A DNA stretch of 64,000 bases from assembly GCF_009877425.1 (NCBI RefSeq), contig NZ_WXEY01000012.1:1-64000 (forward strand), in the 5' to 3' direction. The translations under genes and the position numbers were made by a program. A model generated the notes under the pieces. That model did no database searches, was not told the DNA's origin, and saw nothing but the letters and a program-made list of their open reading frames with translations. Positions 18,162-28,820 of this stretch are shown piece after piece (positions within the stretch are counted from its first letter, which is position 1; every line of letters starts with the position of its first letter). Source of the stretch: Heliomicrobium undosum (GTDB lineage Bacteria; Bacillota; Desulfitobacteriia; Heliobacteriales; Heliobacteriaceae).

Positions 18162-20057
18162 TTGGAGTTTCTCAATAAATTGGAAAACTACCGGCAGCGG
18201 GAGAGAGAGTTAGCCTGGGAAGGTACTTTCCGGGATTATCTCCATTTGGTGAAGGAGCGGCCCTTCATCACCCAATTGGCCCACTCCCGGATCTACAACA
18301 TGATCGTCTCCGAGGGAGTGGAGGAGATCAACGGCGTCAAGCGCTACAAGTTTTTCTCTCATGAGATGTTTGGCTTAGACAAAACGCTGGAGACGCTCGT
18401 TGAGGAGTACTTTCATTCCTCCGCCCGCCGCACCGAGGTCCGCAAGCGGATCCTCCTGCTCATGGGTCCCGTCTCAGGCGGCAAATCGACCATCGTCATG
18501 ATGCTCAAGCGGGGCCTGGAGCGGTTTAGCCGCACCGAACTGGGCGCCCTCTACGCCATCAAGGGATGTCCCATGCATGAAGAGCCTCTCCACCTGATCC
18601 CGAAAGAACTGCGGGAGGATTTTCAGCATGAGTACAACGTCTACATCGAAGGCAGCCTCTGCCCGCACTGCCGCATGCGCCTCGAAACGGAGTGGAACGG
18701 CCGTATCGAGGATGTGCCTGTTGAACGGATCTTCTTCTCCGAAGAAAATCGCGTCGGCGTCGGCACCTTCAGCCCCTCTGACCCCAAGAGCCAGGACATC
18801 GCCGACCTCACCGGCTCCATCGACTTCTCCACCATCTCCGAGTACGGCTCTGAGTCGGATCCCCGGGCCTACCGCTTTGACGGGGAACTGAACAAGGCCA
18901 ACAGAGGCATGATGGAATTCCAGGAAATGTTAAAAGCTGACGAAAAATTCCTATGGAACCTGCTGTCCCTGTCCCAGGAGGGCAACTTCAAAGCCGGCCG
19001 TTTCGCCCTCATCTCCGCCGACGAACTCATCTGCGCCCATACGAACGAGAGCGAATATAAGTCCTTCGTCTCGAACAAGAAAAACGAGGCCCTCATCTCG
19101 CGGATGATCGTCGTCCGGGTGCCCTACAACCTGAAGGTCAGCGACGAGGTCCGCATCTATGAAAAATTGATCTCCCAGTCCGACCTGCGCCACATCCACA
19201 TCGCGCCCCATGCCTTGCGGGCCGCCGCCATCTTCTCTGTCCTGTCCCGGCTGAAGGAATCGAAAAAACAGGGCATGGACCTCGTGAAAAAGATGCGCCT
19301 TTACGACGGCGAGGACGTGGAAGGGTTTAAACAAAAAGACCTCGTCGAACTGCAAAACGAAGCCCTTGATGAGGGCATGAGCGGCGCCGACCCGCGCTAC
19401 GTCATCAACCGCCTCTCGTCGGCCCTCATCCGCAAAGACACGGTCTGCATCAACGCCCTCGACGTGTTGCGCGCCATCAAAGACGGCCTTGACCAGCACC
19501 CCTCCATCTCCAAGGAGGAGCGGGACCGCCTGCTCAACTACATCGCCATCGCGCGCAAAGAATTTGACGATATCGCCAAAAAAGAGGTTCAGAAGGCCTT
19601 CGTCTACGCCTACGAAGAGTCGGCCCGGACCATGCTCAACAACTACCTCGACAACGTGGAATCTTTCTGCAACGGCACGAAACTCAAGGATCCCATCACC
19701 GAGGAGGAGATGGATCCCGATGAGAAGCTCATGAGATCAATAGAAGAGCAGATCGGGATCAGCGAAAACGCCAAAAAAGCCTTCCGCGAAGAGATCCTGA
19801 TCCGCCTCTCCACCTACGCCCGCAAGGGCAAGAGCTTCGACTACACCTCCCATGAGCGGCTCAAGGAAGCCATCGAGAAGAAGCTCTTCGCCGACCTGAA
19901 GGATGTCGTCAAGATCACCACCTCCAGCCGCACGCCCAACGCCGAGCAGTTGAAGCGGATGAACGAGGTGACAGCCCGCCTGATCGAGGATCACGGCTAC
20001 TGCCACGTCTGCGCCAACGAACTGCTCCGCTACACCGGCTCCCTCCTCAACCGCTAG
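18162..20057 (+). CDS. prkA: PrkA serine protein kinase / AAA+ protein
   Basis: 631 residues, exactly the usual PrkA length. The N-terminal AAA+ domain has Walker A GPVSGGKST (about 102-110), a Cys-containing insert (LCPHCRMRLE) and conserved segments up to about 380. The C-terminal half is the kinase-like PrkA region. In Bacillus it influences sporulation; recent work on homologues argues for AAA+ protease activity. Start: TTG at 18162 after GGGGGAG, giving the family N-terminus (EFLNKLENYRQRE); the open frame upstream lacks family similarity. Followed 12 nt later by yhbH. Confidence 0.95.
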   Translation: MEFLNKLENYRQRERELAWEGTFRDYLHLVKERPFITQLAHSRIYNMIVSEGVEEINGVKRYKFFSHEMFGLDKTLETLVEEYFHSSARRTEVRKRILLLMGPVSGGKSTIVMMLKRGLERFSRTELGALYAIKGCPMHEEPLHLIPKELREDFQHEYNVYIEGSLCPHCRMRLETEWNGRIEDVPVERIFFSEENRVGVGTFSPSDPKSQDIADLTGSIDFSTISEYGSESDPRAYRFDGELNKANRGMMEFQEMLKADEKFLWNLLSLSQEGNFKAGRFALISADELICAHTNESEYKSFVSNKKNEALISRMIVVRVPYNLKVSDEVRIYEKLISQSDLRHIHIAPHALRAAAIFSVLSRLKESKKQGMDLVKKMRLYDGEDVEGFKQKDLVELQNEALDEGMSGADPRYVINRLSSALIRKDTVCINALDVLRAIKDGLDQHPSISKEERDRLLNYIAIARKEFDDIAKKEVQKAFVYAYEESARTMLNNYLDNVESFCNGTKLKDPITEEEMDPDEKLMRSIEEQIGISENAKKAFREEILIRLSTYARKGKSFDYTSHERLKEAIEKKLFADLKDVVKITTSSRTPNAEQLKRMNEVTARLIEDHGYCHVCANELLRYTGSLLNR

Positions 20058-20069
20058 GAGGTGGTCGGA

Positions 20070-21209
20070 ATGTCCGGCGATTTCTCTATCAGCCGGGAGG
20101 ACTGGTCGCTCCACCGCAAGGGCTTCATCGACCAGACCCGCCACCAGGAAAAGGTGCGCGAGGCGATCAAGAAAAACCTCCCCCAGATCATCAGCGAGGA
20201 AGCGCTGATCCTCAACGACGGCCAGAAGACGGTGAAGGTGCCCATCCGCTCCTTGGAAGAGTACCGCATCCGCTATGACTACAACAAGCAGAAGCACGTC
20301 GGCCAGGGCAACGGCGGCAGCAAGGTGGGCGATGTCCTCGGCCGGGAACTGCAGCCGACGCCCGGTCAGGGTAACGGCGGCGCCGGATCCGAGCCGGGCG
20401 TGGACTACTTTGAGGCTGAAGTCGATGTCGACGAACTGGAAGACATCCTCTTTGCCGACTTAAACCTCCCCAACATGGAGGAAAAGGCCGCCCCCGAACT
20501 GGAAACCGAATCCTACCGCTTCAACGACATCCGCAAAAAAGGGCTCCAGGGCAACATCGACCGCAAGCGCACCCTGATCGAGGCCTTTAAGCGAAACGCC
20601 CTAAAGGGGACCCCCGGCTTTTTCCCCGTCCTGCCGGAAGACCTCCGCTACAAGACCTGGGAGATCCACCACGAGCGCCACTCCAACGCCGTCGTGCTGG
20701 CCATGATGGACACATCGGGTTCGATGGGCAACTTTGAAAAGTACATCGCCCGCACCTTCTTCTTCTGGATGACCCGTTTCCTGCGCTCCAAGTACCACGC
20801 CGTCCAGATCGTCTTCGTCGCCCACCACACGGAGGCGAAGGAGGTCACCGAGGAGGAATTCTTCACCAAAGGCGAATCGGGCGGAACGCGCTGCTCCTCG
20901 GCCTACCAACTGGCCAACGAGATCATCGACAAGCGCTTCCCGCCCCAGGACTACAACATCTACGCCTTCCACTTCTCCGACGGCGACAACCTGTCGACCG
21001 ACAACGAACAGTGCGTCCGCCTGGTCAACGACTTGTTGGGCAAGTGCAACCAGTTCGGTTACGGCGAAATCGTCCGGTCTCATTTTTCCAGCACGTTGAT
21101 GAACGCCTTCCGGAAAGTCCAGGGCTCGAAGTTTTCGACGGTGACGATCCGGGATAAGAGCGAAGTGTACGGGGCGTTGAAGACCTTTTTTAAGCCGACG
21201 GAGATGTAG
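20070..21209 (+). CDS. yhbH: YhbH/YeaH family (DUF444) sporulation protein
   Basis: 379 residues. N-terminal segment typical of YhbH (FSISREDWSLHRKG, RHQEKVREAIKKNL), a Gly/Asn-rich linker (about 95-125), then a von Willebrand A-like domain with a MIDAS-type DTSGSMG near residue 214. The paired prkA-yhbH order matches Bacillus and E. coli yeaG-yeaH. The third partner, spoVR, is about 25 kb away in this window. ATG at 20070 follows AGGAGGTGG; a GTG nine bases earlier lies within the ribosome site. Confidence 0.94.
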   Translation: MSGDFSISREDWSLHRKGFIDQTRHQEKVREAIKKNLPQIISEEALILNDGQKTVKVPIRSLEEYRIRYDYNKQKHVGQGNGGSKVGDVLGRELQPTPGQGNGGAGSEPGVDYFEAEVDVDELEDILFADLNLPNMEEKAAPELETESYRFNDIRKKGLQGNIDRKRTLIEAFKRNALKGTPGFFPVLPEDLRYKTWEIHHERHSNAVVLAMMDTSGSMGNFEKYIARTFFFWMTRFLRSKYHAVQIVFVAHHTEAKEVTEEEFFTKGESGGTRCSSAYQLANEIIDKRFPPQDYNIYAFHFSDGDNLSTDNEQCVRLVNDLLGKCNQFGYGEIVRSHFSSTLMNAFRKVQGSKFSTVTIRDKSEVYGALKTFFKPTEM

Positions 21210-21234
21210 GCGGGAAGTATTATGTGACGTGATG

Positions 21235-21290
21235 CACCCTCTGGAGTATTGCAAACAAAGTGTTTGCGATGTCAGGGGGTGTTTTCTTTA
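21235..21290 (+). terminator. Terminator of prkA-yhbH
   Basis: CACCCTCTG pairs with CAGGGGGTG, with an inner hairpin ATTGCAAAC / GTTTGCGAT, followed by TTTTCTTT. Confidence 0.8.
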
Positions 21291-21397
21291 GCCGTACTTT
21301 TTTGGGGTTAAGTCCATATCCTCGTAGAAGAACTCCCCGCGATGGCGATGCTACGCAAATAATTACATATTACGAAAAATAAATGTAAAACATCCTA

Positions 21398-21425
21398 TTG
21401 ACTCGTAAAAGATTGTTGGTATAGT
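21398..21425 (+). promoter_or_regulatory. Sigma-A promoter
   Basis: TTGACT (21398-21403), 16-nt spacer, TATAGT (21420-21425). It precedes the small gene at 21472 by 47 nt. Confidence 0.65.
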
Positions 21426-21471
21426 TAAAAATTAATTTCTTCTACATCCCATAACGGAAAGGGGATAAGTA

Positions 21472-21738
21472 GTGAGATTTTATAGTAACCATGATAATGA
21501 CCACACCAAACGATTGACCGTTCGAATTTTTATCGCCCTTCAGCGGTATGAAGACGGAATAGTAGAAGAAGAGGATCTTCTTCGTGATGTTGAGGGGATT
21601 GTCGGCGCCCTTGAAGATGAGAAAGTGCGACAATTGCTGTCCGCATTTGCGTTAAAAGTGGACGAGTCGCGACTTCTTTATGACGTTGCAGAAGGAAGAA
21701 AGGGAGGTGGGTTACTATCAATGGTTTGTGTATCTTAA
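21472..21738 (+). CDS. Small hypothetical protein, possibly frameshifted
   Basis: 88 residues, acidic and helical (DGIVEEEDLLRDVEGIVGALEDEKV), no family recognised. GTG at 21472 follows GGAAAGGGG and a good promoter. The last dozen residues become implausible (GGGLLSMVCVS). In the +2 frame the same DNA continues as GYYQWFVYLNCEVEDDVFEL to a stop at 21774, which reads more like protein, so a one-base change near 21700 may have altered the C-terminus. Confidence 0.5.
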   Translation: MRFYSNHDNDHTKRLTVRIFIALQRYEDGIVEEEDLLRDVEGIVGALEDEKVRQLLSAFALKVDESRLLYDVAEGRKGGGLLSMVCVS

Positions 21739-21765
21739 TTGTGAAGTTGAAGATGACGTTTTTGA

Positions 21766-21936
21766 ATTATACTAATTTTATATCCACAACGCAACCAAAC
21801 TCGTGGTGTAGGAACATTGTACCCTTCCCTAAATGAAGCAAATACCAAATGTGAACTGCGTTCCATTGGTGTCCAAGATATCGTAGAAGAAACGGGGCAT
21901 ATTTTTAATAATGGAGAATTTCAATTTGCTAGTTAA
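21766..21936 (+). pseudogene. Open fragment without a start, possible gene remnant
   Basis: A 56-codon open frame with no ATG or GTG reads as plausible protein (RNQTRGVGTLYPSLNEAN, IGVQDIVEETGHIFNNGEF) and ends inside the first Imm26-like gene. It is most simply the 3' remnant of a lost gene next to an immunity locus. No family can be assigned. Confidence 0.3.
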
Positions 21937-22423
21937 AATGAAACCTTCTCGAAAAAAGCCCAAAAGTGGCGACGTTTTTGTGATTCAGCCGAAAGAGGGC
22001 ATATATGTCTATGGGAAGGTAATTAAAGCAGATTTGGCGAGCCCATCAGCTTTTATCCAAGGACAATATCTCGTTTTTATCTATCACACAGTTTGTGAAA
22101 AAATTGTACAACCAGTAGAACTTAACCCTCAAAAACTTTTATTTCAACCGTTGATTGTAAGTAAATTGGGATGGACAATGGGATTTTATCAAACGGTTTA
22201 CTCGACTAAGGTGACGCAAGAGGATCACGCTGTCGATTATGGATTTTATGATGCAGATGAATTGAATGTTCCTATAAAAAATATCGAGAAATTCGTTGAT
22301 GAAGAATGTCAACCATTGGGATATCAACCTAAGCTGTGGGATCAGTATGCATTGTCTAGCTACGGATACATCGGTAGATTGGTTCATAAGGCTCTAGCAT
22401 TACATGTTGCTGAAGATCAGTAG
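21911..22423 (+). CDS. Imm26-like immunity protein
   Basis: 170 residues. The N-terminus matches the Imm26 pattern: a basic lead, then KPKSGDVFVIQPKEGIYVYGKV. Beta-rich segments and a GFYQTVYST strand follow. Imm26 proteins are predicted antitoxins of polymorphic toxin systems. No intact toxin gene is present, so this may be an orphan immunity gene. The AT-rich composition differs from the surrounding genome. A second, broken copy follows 19 nt downstream. Confidence 0.7.
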   Translation: MENFNLLVKMKPSRKKPKSGDVFVIQPKEGIYVYGKVIKADLASPSAFIQGQYLVFIYHTVCEKIVQPVELNPQKLLFQPLIVSKLGWTMGFYQTVYSTKVTQEDHAVDYGFYDADELNVPIKNIEKFVDEECQPLGYQPKLWDQYALSSYGYIGRLVHKALALHVAEDQ

Positions 22424-22442
22424 CCATAAGAAAGGATAAACG

Positions 22443-22917
22443 ATGGAAGCGCGTAATTTACTTATTAAAATGAAACCCTCCCGAAAAAGGCCAAAATCAG
22501 GAGACGTTTTCGTCATCCAACCGAAAAGAAGGCGTATACTTTTACGGAAAAGTGATCAAAGCAGATTTGGTAAGTCCAATTGAGTTAATTCAAGGTAAAA
22601 ACTTAATTTATGTTTATCAGACAAACTATGATAGAATTGTACAACCGGTTGAACTCAGCCCTAAGGAACTATTGTTTCCCCCTCTTATTGTGAATAATGC
22701 GGGGTGGACAAGCGGATTTTTTCAAACGGTGTACTCGACTCAAATAAATGAAAAAGATTATGCTAGTGATTACGGATTCTATAAATCGAACGAAAAGAAG
22801 TTCGTTAATGAAGAAGGTCAACCATTGGGATATGAACCTAAGATGTGGGATATTTATGCATTGTCTAGCCATTGGAATGTAGGCAAATTGATTCACAAAG
22901 CCTTGCAAAACAGTTAA
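22443..22917 (+). pseudogene. Second Imm26-like copy, frameshifted
   Basis: Tandem paralogue of the gene at 21911. The ATG at 22443 has AAGAAAGGA upstream. The first about 28 codons match copy 1, then an extra A in the run at 22524-22527 (CCGAAAAGAAGG against CCGAAAGAGGG in copy 1) shifts the frame. Removing one A restores KEGVYFYGKVIKADLVSP and an open frame to 22917. The downstream 121 codons remain uninterrupted, so decay is recent, or the A run is a switch or a sequencing error. Confidence 0.75.
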
Positions 22918-22936
22918 GTTCATGGAAGAATAGGTT

Positions 22937-22973
22937 AAAACCCGTAAGGCGCAGCAGTGTCTTACGGGTTTTC
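22937..22973 (+). terminator. Terminator after the Imm26-like pair
   Basis: AAAACCCGTAAG pairs perfectly with CTTACGGGTTTT. Confidence 0.85.
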
Positions 22974-23013
22974 CTCATCTTTTTCACAACATGTATGAAA
23001 GGGAGGTATTCTC

Positions 23014-23754
23014 TTGGGCGCTTGGGGAACAGCGATTTTTTCAGATGATTTGGCTTGTGACGTTCGCGATGATTACCGGGAGCTTTTGGGGCAAGGACAT
23101 GAAGGTCCGGAAGCGACCAAATTGTTGCTGGCGGAATGGCAGCATGCATTGAATGACCCCGATGAAGCCCCCTCTTTTTGGTTGGCCTTGGCGGCCACGC
23201 AGTGGAAGTATGGAAGACTAGAGAATGAAGTTAAATCAAGAGCTTTGGAAATCATTGATAACGGTGTAGATCTCCAACGATGGGACCATAATCCGACGTT
23301 GCTAAAACAGAGAAAAAAAGTATTAGAGAAACTAAAGGCTCAATTGAATTCTCCCCAACCAGCCACGAAAAAAGTGGCAAAGTCGAACAAATACGTAAGT
23401 GAATTCGAAGTTGGCGATGTGTTCAGCTATACGTTACAATCCGGCAATCAAGCCCTCTTTCGTGTAATTGGCATTGATAAAGATGGTAGGGGAAGCTATC
23501 CGATTTGCGAACTATGCGATGGGGGCGATGGAAAGGATTTCTCCGTCGGGGCGATGAGCAGAAGTCCCTATCGGACCGGCAAAGGCGGTCTTCGCCAATT
23601 GATACTTAAGCAGGATTCATTAAGAGACTATCCGGCTAAACGGCTAAAATTAGTTGTCAAGGGCGCAAGTCCTCAACAAGAACGAGACAGGCCGCTGATT
23701 TTGTCATGGAAAGTGCTTGATGACGTTTTGAACCGGTATTTTGGTTTAAACTAG
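23014..23754 (+). CDS. DUF4259 domain protein
   Basis: 246 residues. Residues 1-110 match DUF4259: GAWGTAIFSDDLACDVRDDYRELLGQG, then EATKLLLAEW and FWLALAATQWKYGRL. Residues about 130-245 form a separate beta-rich domain (YVSEFEVGDVFSYTLQSGNQALFRVIGID). TTG at 23014 is preceded by GGGAGG. Members are often found among immunity or toxin-linked genes, and this copy sits next to the Imm26-like pair. Function unknown. Confidence 0.75.
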   Translation: MGAWGTAIFSDDLACDVRDDYRELLGQGHEGPEATKLLLAEWQHALNDPDEAPSFWLALAATQWKYGRLENEVKSRALEIIDNGVDLQRWDHNPTLLKQRKKVLEKLKAQLNSPQPATKKVAKSNKYVSEFEVGDVFSYTLQSGNQALFRVIGIDKDGRGSYPICELCDGGDGKDFSVGAMSRSPYRTGKGGLRQLILKQDSLRDYPAKRLKLVVKGASPQQERDRPLILSWKVLDDVLNRYFGLN

Positions 23755-23762
23755 GGAACCGC

Positions 23763-24419
23763 TTACTCATTCACGGCCCTTGGAGGGTACGGCGGATATG
23801 TAAAGATAGTGTTCTTGTTTTGATCCAGGGCGTGGATTTTTTCTACGATCATAGGGTCATTGTCAACCTGCGCAAATTGAAAATAGCCATCCTCCGTCGG
23901 TTTGACTGCCCCTGTTTTTCCATCGGTAAAGATCATCTTCATCTCATTTATTTTATCATCATTGACTTTCCCGCCGATGAAAACGAAGGCGTGTTCTGGG
24001 TTGCGGACTCCTGTCGTGGTTATTCCCGGTCCGCCTGAAGCGACGGCGGAAGTAAAGGCGATGTGGGGTTGCTCATCAATAGGAGCAGTTATGATATTTT
24101 TCTCGCCGGTAAATACCACTAACGACTGGCAATTGCGATTGGTTTCCTTGAAAAGAATCGTTAGGAACCGGTATTCTTCTATCTTCTGGTCAAAAATGAC
24201 CCTGACATGGGACATTTTAGCGTGACCGTCGTTTTCTTTTATATACGCGAATACCTTGTCCAGCGCAGGATCCTGGGTCGCGATTTCTCTGGCAGAAGTT
24301 TCTAAAGAAGTCTCTGAAGAAGTCCCGGAAGAAGGTGGGCGCTGCGGGTTGCACGCTGTCAGCGACAGTGAAAACAGCGCAAGGATTAACATGTTCACAA
24401 TCAGCCTTCGTCCCATCAT
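23763..24419 (-). CDS. Lipoprotein of unknown function
   Basis: 218 residues. Lipoprotein signal peptide with lipobox SLTAC, a Ser/Thr/Pro-rich linker (PPSSGTSSETS), then a compact alpha/beta domain with no recognised family. Start: the ATG at 24419 with GGAGG just upstream; a further ATG follows immediately, and either may be used. The frame extends upstream but without a ribosome site. Convergent with the DUF4259 gene, the stops lying 8 nt apart. Confidence 0.65.
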   Translation of the reverse strand: MMGRRLIVNMLILALFSLSLTACNPQRPPSSGTSSETSLETSAREIATQDPALDKVFAYIKENDGHAKMSHVRVIFDQKIEEYRFLTILFKETNRNCQSLVVFTGEKNIITAPIDEQPHIAFTSAVASGGPGITTTGVRNPEHAFVFIGGKVNDDKINEMKMIFTDGKTGAVKPTEDGYFQFAQVDNDPMIVEKIHALDQNKNTIFTYPPYPPRAVNE

Positions 24420-24774
24420 AAAACCTCCATAAAGAAAAATCGGCAAGGCGCAGTTCCTCCATACACGCCAGCGGCGGATGGGGCAAGTGAGTTTAACGTC
24501 ATTCACTGGGTACTGCACCGAGCATTGTAAATCTAAGGAGAGGATATTACAACCAGCAAGGTGATTACGCATATCATCGCATGGAAAGCGCCAATTCGGC
24601 AAGGTTGAATGGTAACTGCGAAGCCCCCTTTCTCGTAGGAAACAGAATGCGCGATAAATATTCGCGAGCTATAATGACCATGTATCAACAATAACAAATT
24701 TGGCACAGCAGGATATCACGCGAATCCACAGAAATACCTACTTGTCTATGAAATCTGCGAGGGGGGGGCTTCCA
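24420..24774. other. Gene-free divergent interval
   Basis: 355 nt between the divergent lipoprotein and histidine-kinase genes. It must hold both promoters. I see no convincing -35/-10 pair, hairpin or small gene. Confidence 0.4.
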
Positions 24775-27700
24775 TTGTTGCCGACCCAGCTGAAACAACG
24801 CAGTGCCACTGACTCGCCAACCCCCGCTGTGTCACCCGATCAGGGGGCGTCACAAAAGACCGCGATCCTACCGTCCCCCGCCACCCTGCCGGGGCTCTTT
24901 CTTTTGCTCGCCTTAACGGGTCTCGGCTTTTTGGGCAACTACTTCAACCTGACCCTCTTTTTCGGCGTCGAGTTTTTATTCGGCAGCATCGCCGTCATGA
25001 TCGTGCTCGTTCTCTTCGGCCTGCCTTGGGGCATGGCTGTTTCCGCCCTGGTGGCCGGGTATACACTGATCCTGTGGAACCACCCCTATGCCGCCATCAT
25101 CTTCGTGCTGGAAACCCTAACGGCAGGACTGGCGCTGCGGCGATGGCCCCACGGCCTCGTCTTTGCGACCAGCCTGTTCTGGGTCTTCGTCGGCATGCCG
25201 CTGGCCTGGGTCTTTTATTATGGTGTGATGCATGTCGATCCCACATTGACCTTGCTGGTGGTGCTGAAACAAGGGACCAACGGGATCTTCAACGCGCTGA
25301 TCGCCAGCCTGCTGCTCCTCTATGTCCCTTTCGACCGCTGGGGGATTCCGCTTCGCCCACAATTCCGGCGCACCCTTGCGCAGACATGGTATCTGTCGCT
25401 CATGGCCTTTGTCCTGATCCCGGCGATTTTGATGCTGACGGCTTACAGCCGCGACGCCTTTACCAAAATCGAGCAGACGGTCATTTCCCAATTGGACAAT
25501 GTCTCCGCCAATACGGGGAAACGGCTGGGCCTCCGCTACCAGGAAGGGCTGCGTTTGTTGCAGGAGGTCGCCCGCATCGCCGCGGAAGCCGATATGCGCC
25601 CTGTGCCGAAGCTCCGGGATGCGCTGGAAATGACCCAGCATATCCGCATGGACTATTCCCATATCCGTTTGTACGACACCGCCGGCGTCCCCATCGCCGG
25701 ATTCGATTCGCAGGCCTCTTCCGAATCGATGACAGAACAAGGCATCCAACAGGTGAGGGAGACGCAAGAGCCCTATGTGTCGAAAGCCTTCCTCGATAAG
25801 GACGGTCTCCCGGCTGTGGTGACGGCGATCCCTGTGCTCAGAGAGGACCGCCTGCTCGGCATCGCCGCCGGTCGCTTAAACCTTAACTTTATCCGCTTGC
25901 ACCAGCTCACCTCTTCCATTGACTCGACGGGACACACCCAGGTGACTCTGTTGGACCAGACCGGACACGTCCTGGCGAGCACCCGGGCGGACCTTTCCTT
26001 CATGACCGACTTTGCCGGCAGACAAACGGGCGAGGTTGTCCCGCTTCAAGACGGACTGATGCAACGAGCGCCTTCCGAAAATAACCTGCCGGCGGTGACG
26101 AAATGGCAGCGATCGACCTATTTCCGGGAGACGACAGTGAGCGCCCACATCCCCTGGAAGGTGATCGTCGAGATCCCGCTGGCGCCCTATCAAAAACGGC
26201 TCATGGAGGAGTACATCCGCAACCTGGCGCTCATGCTGGCCTTTACCTTCTCCGCCCTGGCCATCGGCGCCTGGCACAGCCGGCAGAGCGCCCTCCCCGT
26301 CTCCCGGTTGGTCGAAGTAACCCGGGACCTGCCCGACAAAATTCTCTCCCGGACAAAGGTAAACTGGCCCCAAAGCCCCATTGCCGAATTTGACGACCTG
26401 ATCGCCAACTTCCAGGTGATGGCCGGCGCCTTGCAGGAAAAGTTCCAGCAGATCCGGCAGGCCAAAGAAACATTGGAAGAGAAGGTCCAGGAACGCACCC
26501 AGGCGCTGGCCGACGCCAACCTGGAGTTGAGCCATGAGCAGGTATTTATCTCCACCGTCCTGGACACCTCCGGTGCGCTGATCCTGGTGCTGGATCTGGA
26601 GGGCCGTATCATCCGATTCAACCGCGCCTGTGAAGAGGTTTCCGGCTACACCTTTGACGAGGTAAAAGGAAGAATGCTCTGGGACTTCCTGCTGCTGCCG
26701 GAGACGGCGGAAAAGCTCGAAGCGGCCTTTCGACATCCCCAAGAAGAGACCTTCCTCTGGAAAAATGAAAACCACTGGGTCACCAAAACGGGACGACTGC
26801 GCATGATCGCCTGGTCCAACGCCCTGCTTTACGATCGATCAGGACAGGCCGAGTACATCATCTCCACCGGCATCGATGTGACAGAACGGCAGCAGGCCGA
26901 GGAGCAGCGCCTGCGGCTGGCCGACGAGTTTAAACAGACCATCCAGATGCTGCCGAACATCGTCTTTAAGTTGATGCGGCAGTCGGACGGCCGGTTTTGC
27001 TTCACTTTTAATGAAGGCGCCCTGGCGGAGAAGTTCGGCCTCACGACCGAATCGGTCAAGGGCCGGGCTATCGAAGAAGTCCATCCTCCTGAGTTCTCCC
27101 GGATCTCCGTGCCTGCCATCGAGGGTGTTTTCCGCGGAGAAGTCCATGAGTTCATCAACGAACTGGGCGGACACATCTTTTACAACTACGCCAAACCCTA
27201 CTATGAAAAGGGCGAGCGGCAACCCTCCGGCGTGGTAGGCTTCGTCTCCGACATCACCGAGTTGAAGAAAACCGAGGAAGAACTGGTCAGGCAAAAACAG
27301 GCGGCCGAAAAGGCCAACCAGGCCAAGAGCGACTTTTTGGCCATGATGAGCCATGAGATTCGCACCCCCATGAACGGCATCCTCGGTATGACGGAACTGC
27401 TGCTCCATACGCCCCTGAACGAAGAACAACGGGACTGTGCCGTCACTGTTCACGAGTCGGCGCAACTGCTGATGGCGATCATCAATGACGTCCTCGATTT
27501 CTCCAAGATCGAAGCCGGCAAGATGGAACTGGAGTCGGTTCCCTTCTATGTGGAACCGCTTGTCGACGGCGTCGAAAAACTGTTGCAGCGCCATGCCCGC
27601 GAGAAGGGGATTGGCCTCACGTCCCTCGTCGATGCCCGGATTCACAAGGCCTTGCTCGGCGATCCCGTCCGGGTGCGCCAGATCCTGCTGAACCTGACCA

Positions 27701-28542
27701 GCAACGCCATCAAGTTTACAGATGGCGGGCAGGTGTCGATCGTGGCGAGCCTGCTGGCCCGGGAGGGAGAAGGCTTCCGGATCCGCTTTGATGTCACCGA
27801 CACGGGCATCGGCATTGAAAAGGATGTGCAGGCGCGCCTCTTCCAGCCCTTCACGCAGGCCGACGGCTCCACCACCCGGCGCTTCGGAGGGACGGGCCTG
27901 GGGCTGGCCATCTCGAAACGCCTCGTCGATATGATGGGCGGAGAGATCGGCCTGGAAAGCGAGCCGGGCAAGGGATCCACCTTCTGGTTCGTCATTCCCT
28001 TTCCCCTGGCGCAAGAGCGCGCGAAGTCTGCGGCAGGCGGAAAGGGCTCCGCGACAGCCCCAGGAACGACACTCCCAGGAACGACACCCTCAGGAGGGAA
28101 GCTTCCAGGGGAAAAGACCGCTTCCGTGACAAAAGACATGCGGGTTTCCTCACCTCCGGGTAATGGGAAGCGGGTGCTGCTCGTTGAGGATAACCCTGTC
28201 AATCAAAAGCTGGCCAGCGCGCAGTTGAAGAAGTTGGGATACCCTGTCCGCGCAGTGAAGAACGGGACGGAAGCCATCCTGGCTTACAGAGAAGAGGCAT
28301 TCGCAATGATCCTGATGGACTGCCAGATGCCGGAACTGGACGGCTTCGAAACGACCAGGCGCATTCGGGCTATGGAAGAAGGCACGGGCAAGCGCGTGCC
28401 CATTGTGGCCATGACAGCCATGGCCATGCAAGGAGACCGGGAACGATGCCAGGCGGCCGGCATGGACGGTTACCTGAGCAAGCCGGTGGAAATCAAGGAA
28501 CTGGCCGAGGTGCTGGCGCGGTGGATCGGCAACGTTGAATAG
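24775..28542 (+). CDS. Membrane-bound hybrid histidine kinase
   Basis: About 1255 residues. Order: a block of five to six membrane helices (about 35-190), a further helix near 215, an extracellular Cache-like domain (about 235-465), another helix, a HAMP-like/coiled-coil linker, two PAS domains (about 590-725 and 740-850), HisKA with phospho-acceptor His860 in [10 protein letters not shown], HATPase_c (N box [23 protein letters not shown]), a Gly/Thr/Pro linker and a receiver with phospho-Asp1182 in [10 protein letters not shown]. No output domain, so it must relay to a separate Hpt or regulator not seen here. Start uncertain: TTG at 24775 or 24778 follows a GGGGGGGG site; ATG at 24748 lacks one. 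Confidence 0.9.
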   Translation: MLPTQLKQRSATDSPTPAVSPDQGASQKTAILPSPATLPGLFLLLALTGLGFLGNYFNLTLFFGVEFLFGSIAVMIVLVLFGLPWGMAVSALVAGYTLILWNHPYAAIIFVLETLTAGLALRRWPHGLVFATSLFWVFVGMPLAWVFYYGVMHVDPTLTLLVVLKQGTNGIFNALIASLLLLYVPFDRWGIPLRPQFRRTLAQTWYLSLMAFVLIPAILMLTAYSRDAFTKIEQTVISQLDNVSANTGKRLGLRYQEGLRLLQEVARIAAEADMRPVPKLRDALEMTQHIRMDYSHIRLYDTAGVPIAGFDSQASSESMTEQGIQQVRETQEPYVSKAFLDKDGLPAVVTAIPVLREDRLLGIAAGRLNLNFIRLHQLTSSIDSTGHTQVTLLDQTGHVLASTRADLSFMTDFAGRQTGEVVPLQDGLMQRAPSENNLPAVTKWQRSTYFRETTVSAHIPWKVIVEIPLAPYQKRLMEEYIRNLALMLAFTFSALAIGAWHSRQSALPVSRLVEVTRDLPDKILSRTKVNWPQSPIAEFDDLIANFQVMAGALQEKFQQIRQAKETLEEKVQERTQALADANLELSHEQVFISTVLDTSGALILVLDLEGRIIRFNRACEEVSGYTFDEVKGRMLWDFLLLPETAEKLEAAFRHPQEETFLWKNENHWVTKTGRLRMIAWSNALLYDRSGQAEYIISTGIDVTERQQAEEQRLRLADEFKQTIQMLPNIVFKLMRQSDGRFCFTFNEGALAEKFGLTTESVKGRAIEEVHPPEFSRISVPAIEGVFRGEVHEFINELGGHIFYNYAKPYYEKGERQPSGVVGFVSDITELKKTEEELVRQKQAAEKANQAKSDFLAMMSHEIRTPMNGILGMTELLLHTPLNEEQRDCAVTVHESAQLLMAIINDVLDFSKIEAGKMELESVPFYVEPLVDGVEKLLQRHAREKGIGLTSLVDARIHKALLGDPVRVRQILLNLTSNAIKFTDGGQVSIVASLLAREGEGFRIRFDVTDTGIGIEKDVQARLFQPFTQADGSTTRRFGGTGLGLAISKRLVDMMGGEIGLESEPGKGSTFWFVIPFPLAQERAKSAAGGKGSATAPGTTLPGTTPSGGKLPGEKTASVTKDMRVSSPPGNGKRVLLVEDNPVNQKLASAQLKKLGYPVRAVKNGTEAILAYREEAFAMILMDCQMPELDGFETTRRIRAMEEGTGKRVPIVAMTAMAMQGDRERCQAAGMDGYLSKPVEIKELAEVLARWIGNVE

Positions 28543-28723
28543 CCCGAAAGAGTCGGTGATGTTGTCCGAAAGAGTCGAGAAAATCTGGGATAGTAGGATT
28601 TGGAATAAAAGGAAAGATAGAAAATTAAAAAAATAACTTAGTTCATTACTACTCATTTTGTACTATTTTCGTTAGAATAAAGGGGCAAAGCGAAAGAGCG
28701 CGCCGCCTCATCGAACTCCACCA

Positions 28724-28753
28724 CTCCACCCCCAAAGCGGTGGGGTTTTTTTA
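28724..28753 (+). terminator. Terminator before the Fe-S chemoreceptor gene
   Basis: CTCCACC / GGTGGGG stem with an eight-base loop followed by seven T. It probably ends the hybrid-kinase transcript. Confidence 0.7.
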
Positions 28754-28820
28754 TTTTGCGCTAAGCGCCTCGTCAAAGGAATAGAGATGACCAGAGGGGT
28801 ATTTGGGAGGGGAGCAGGAA

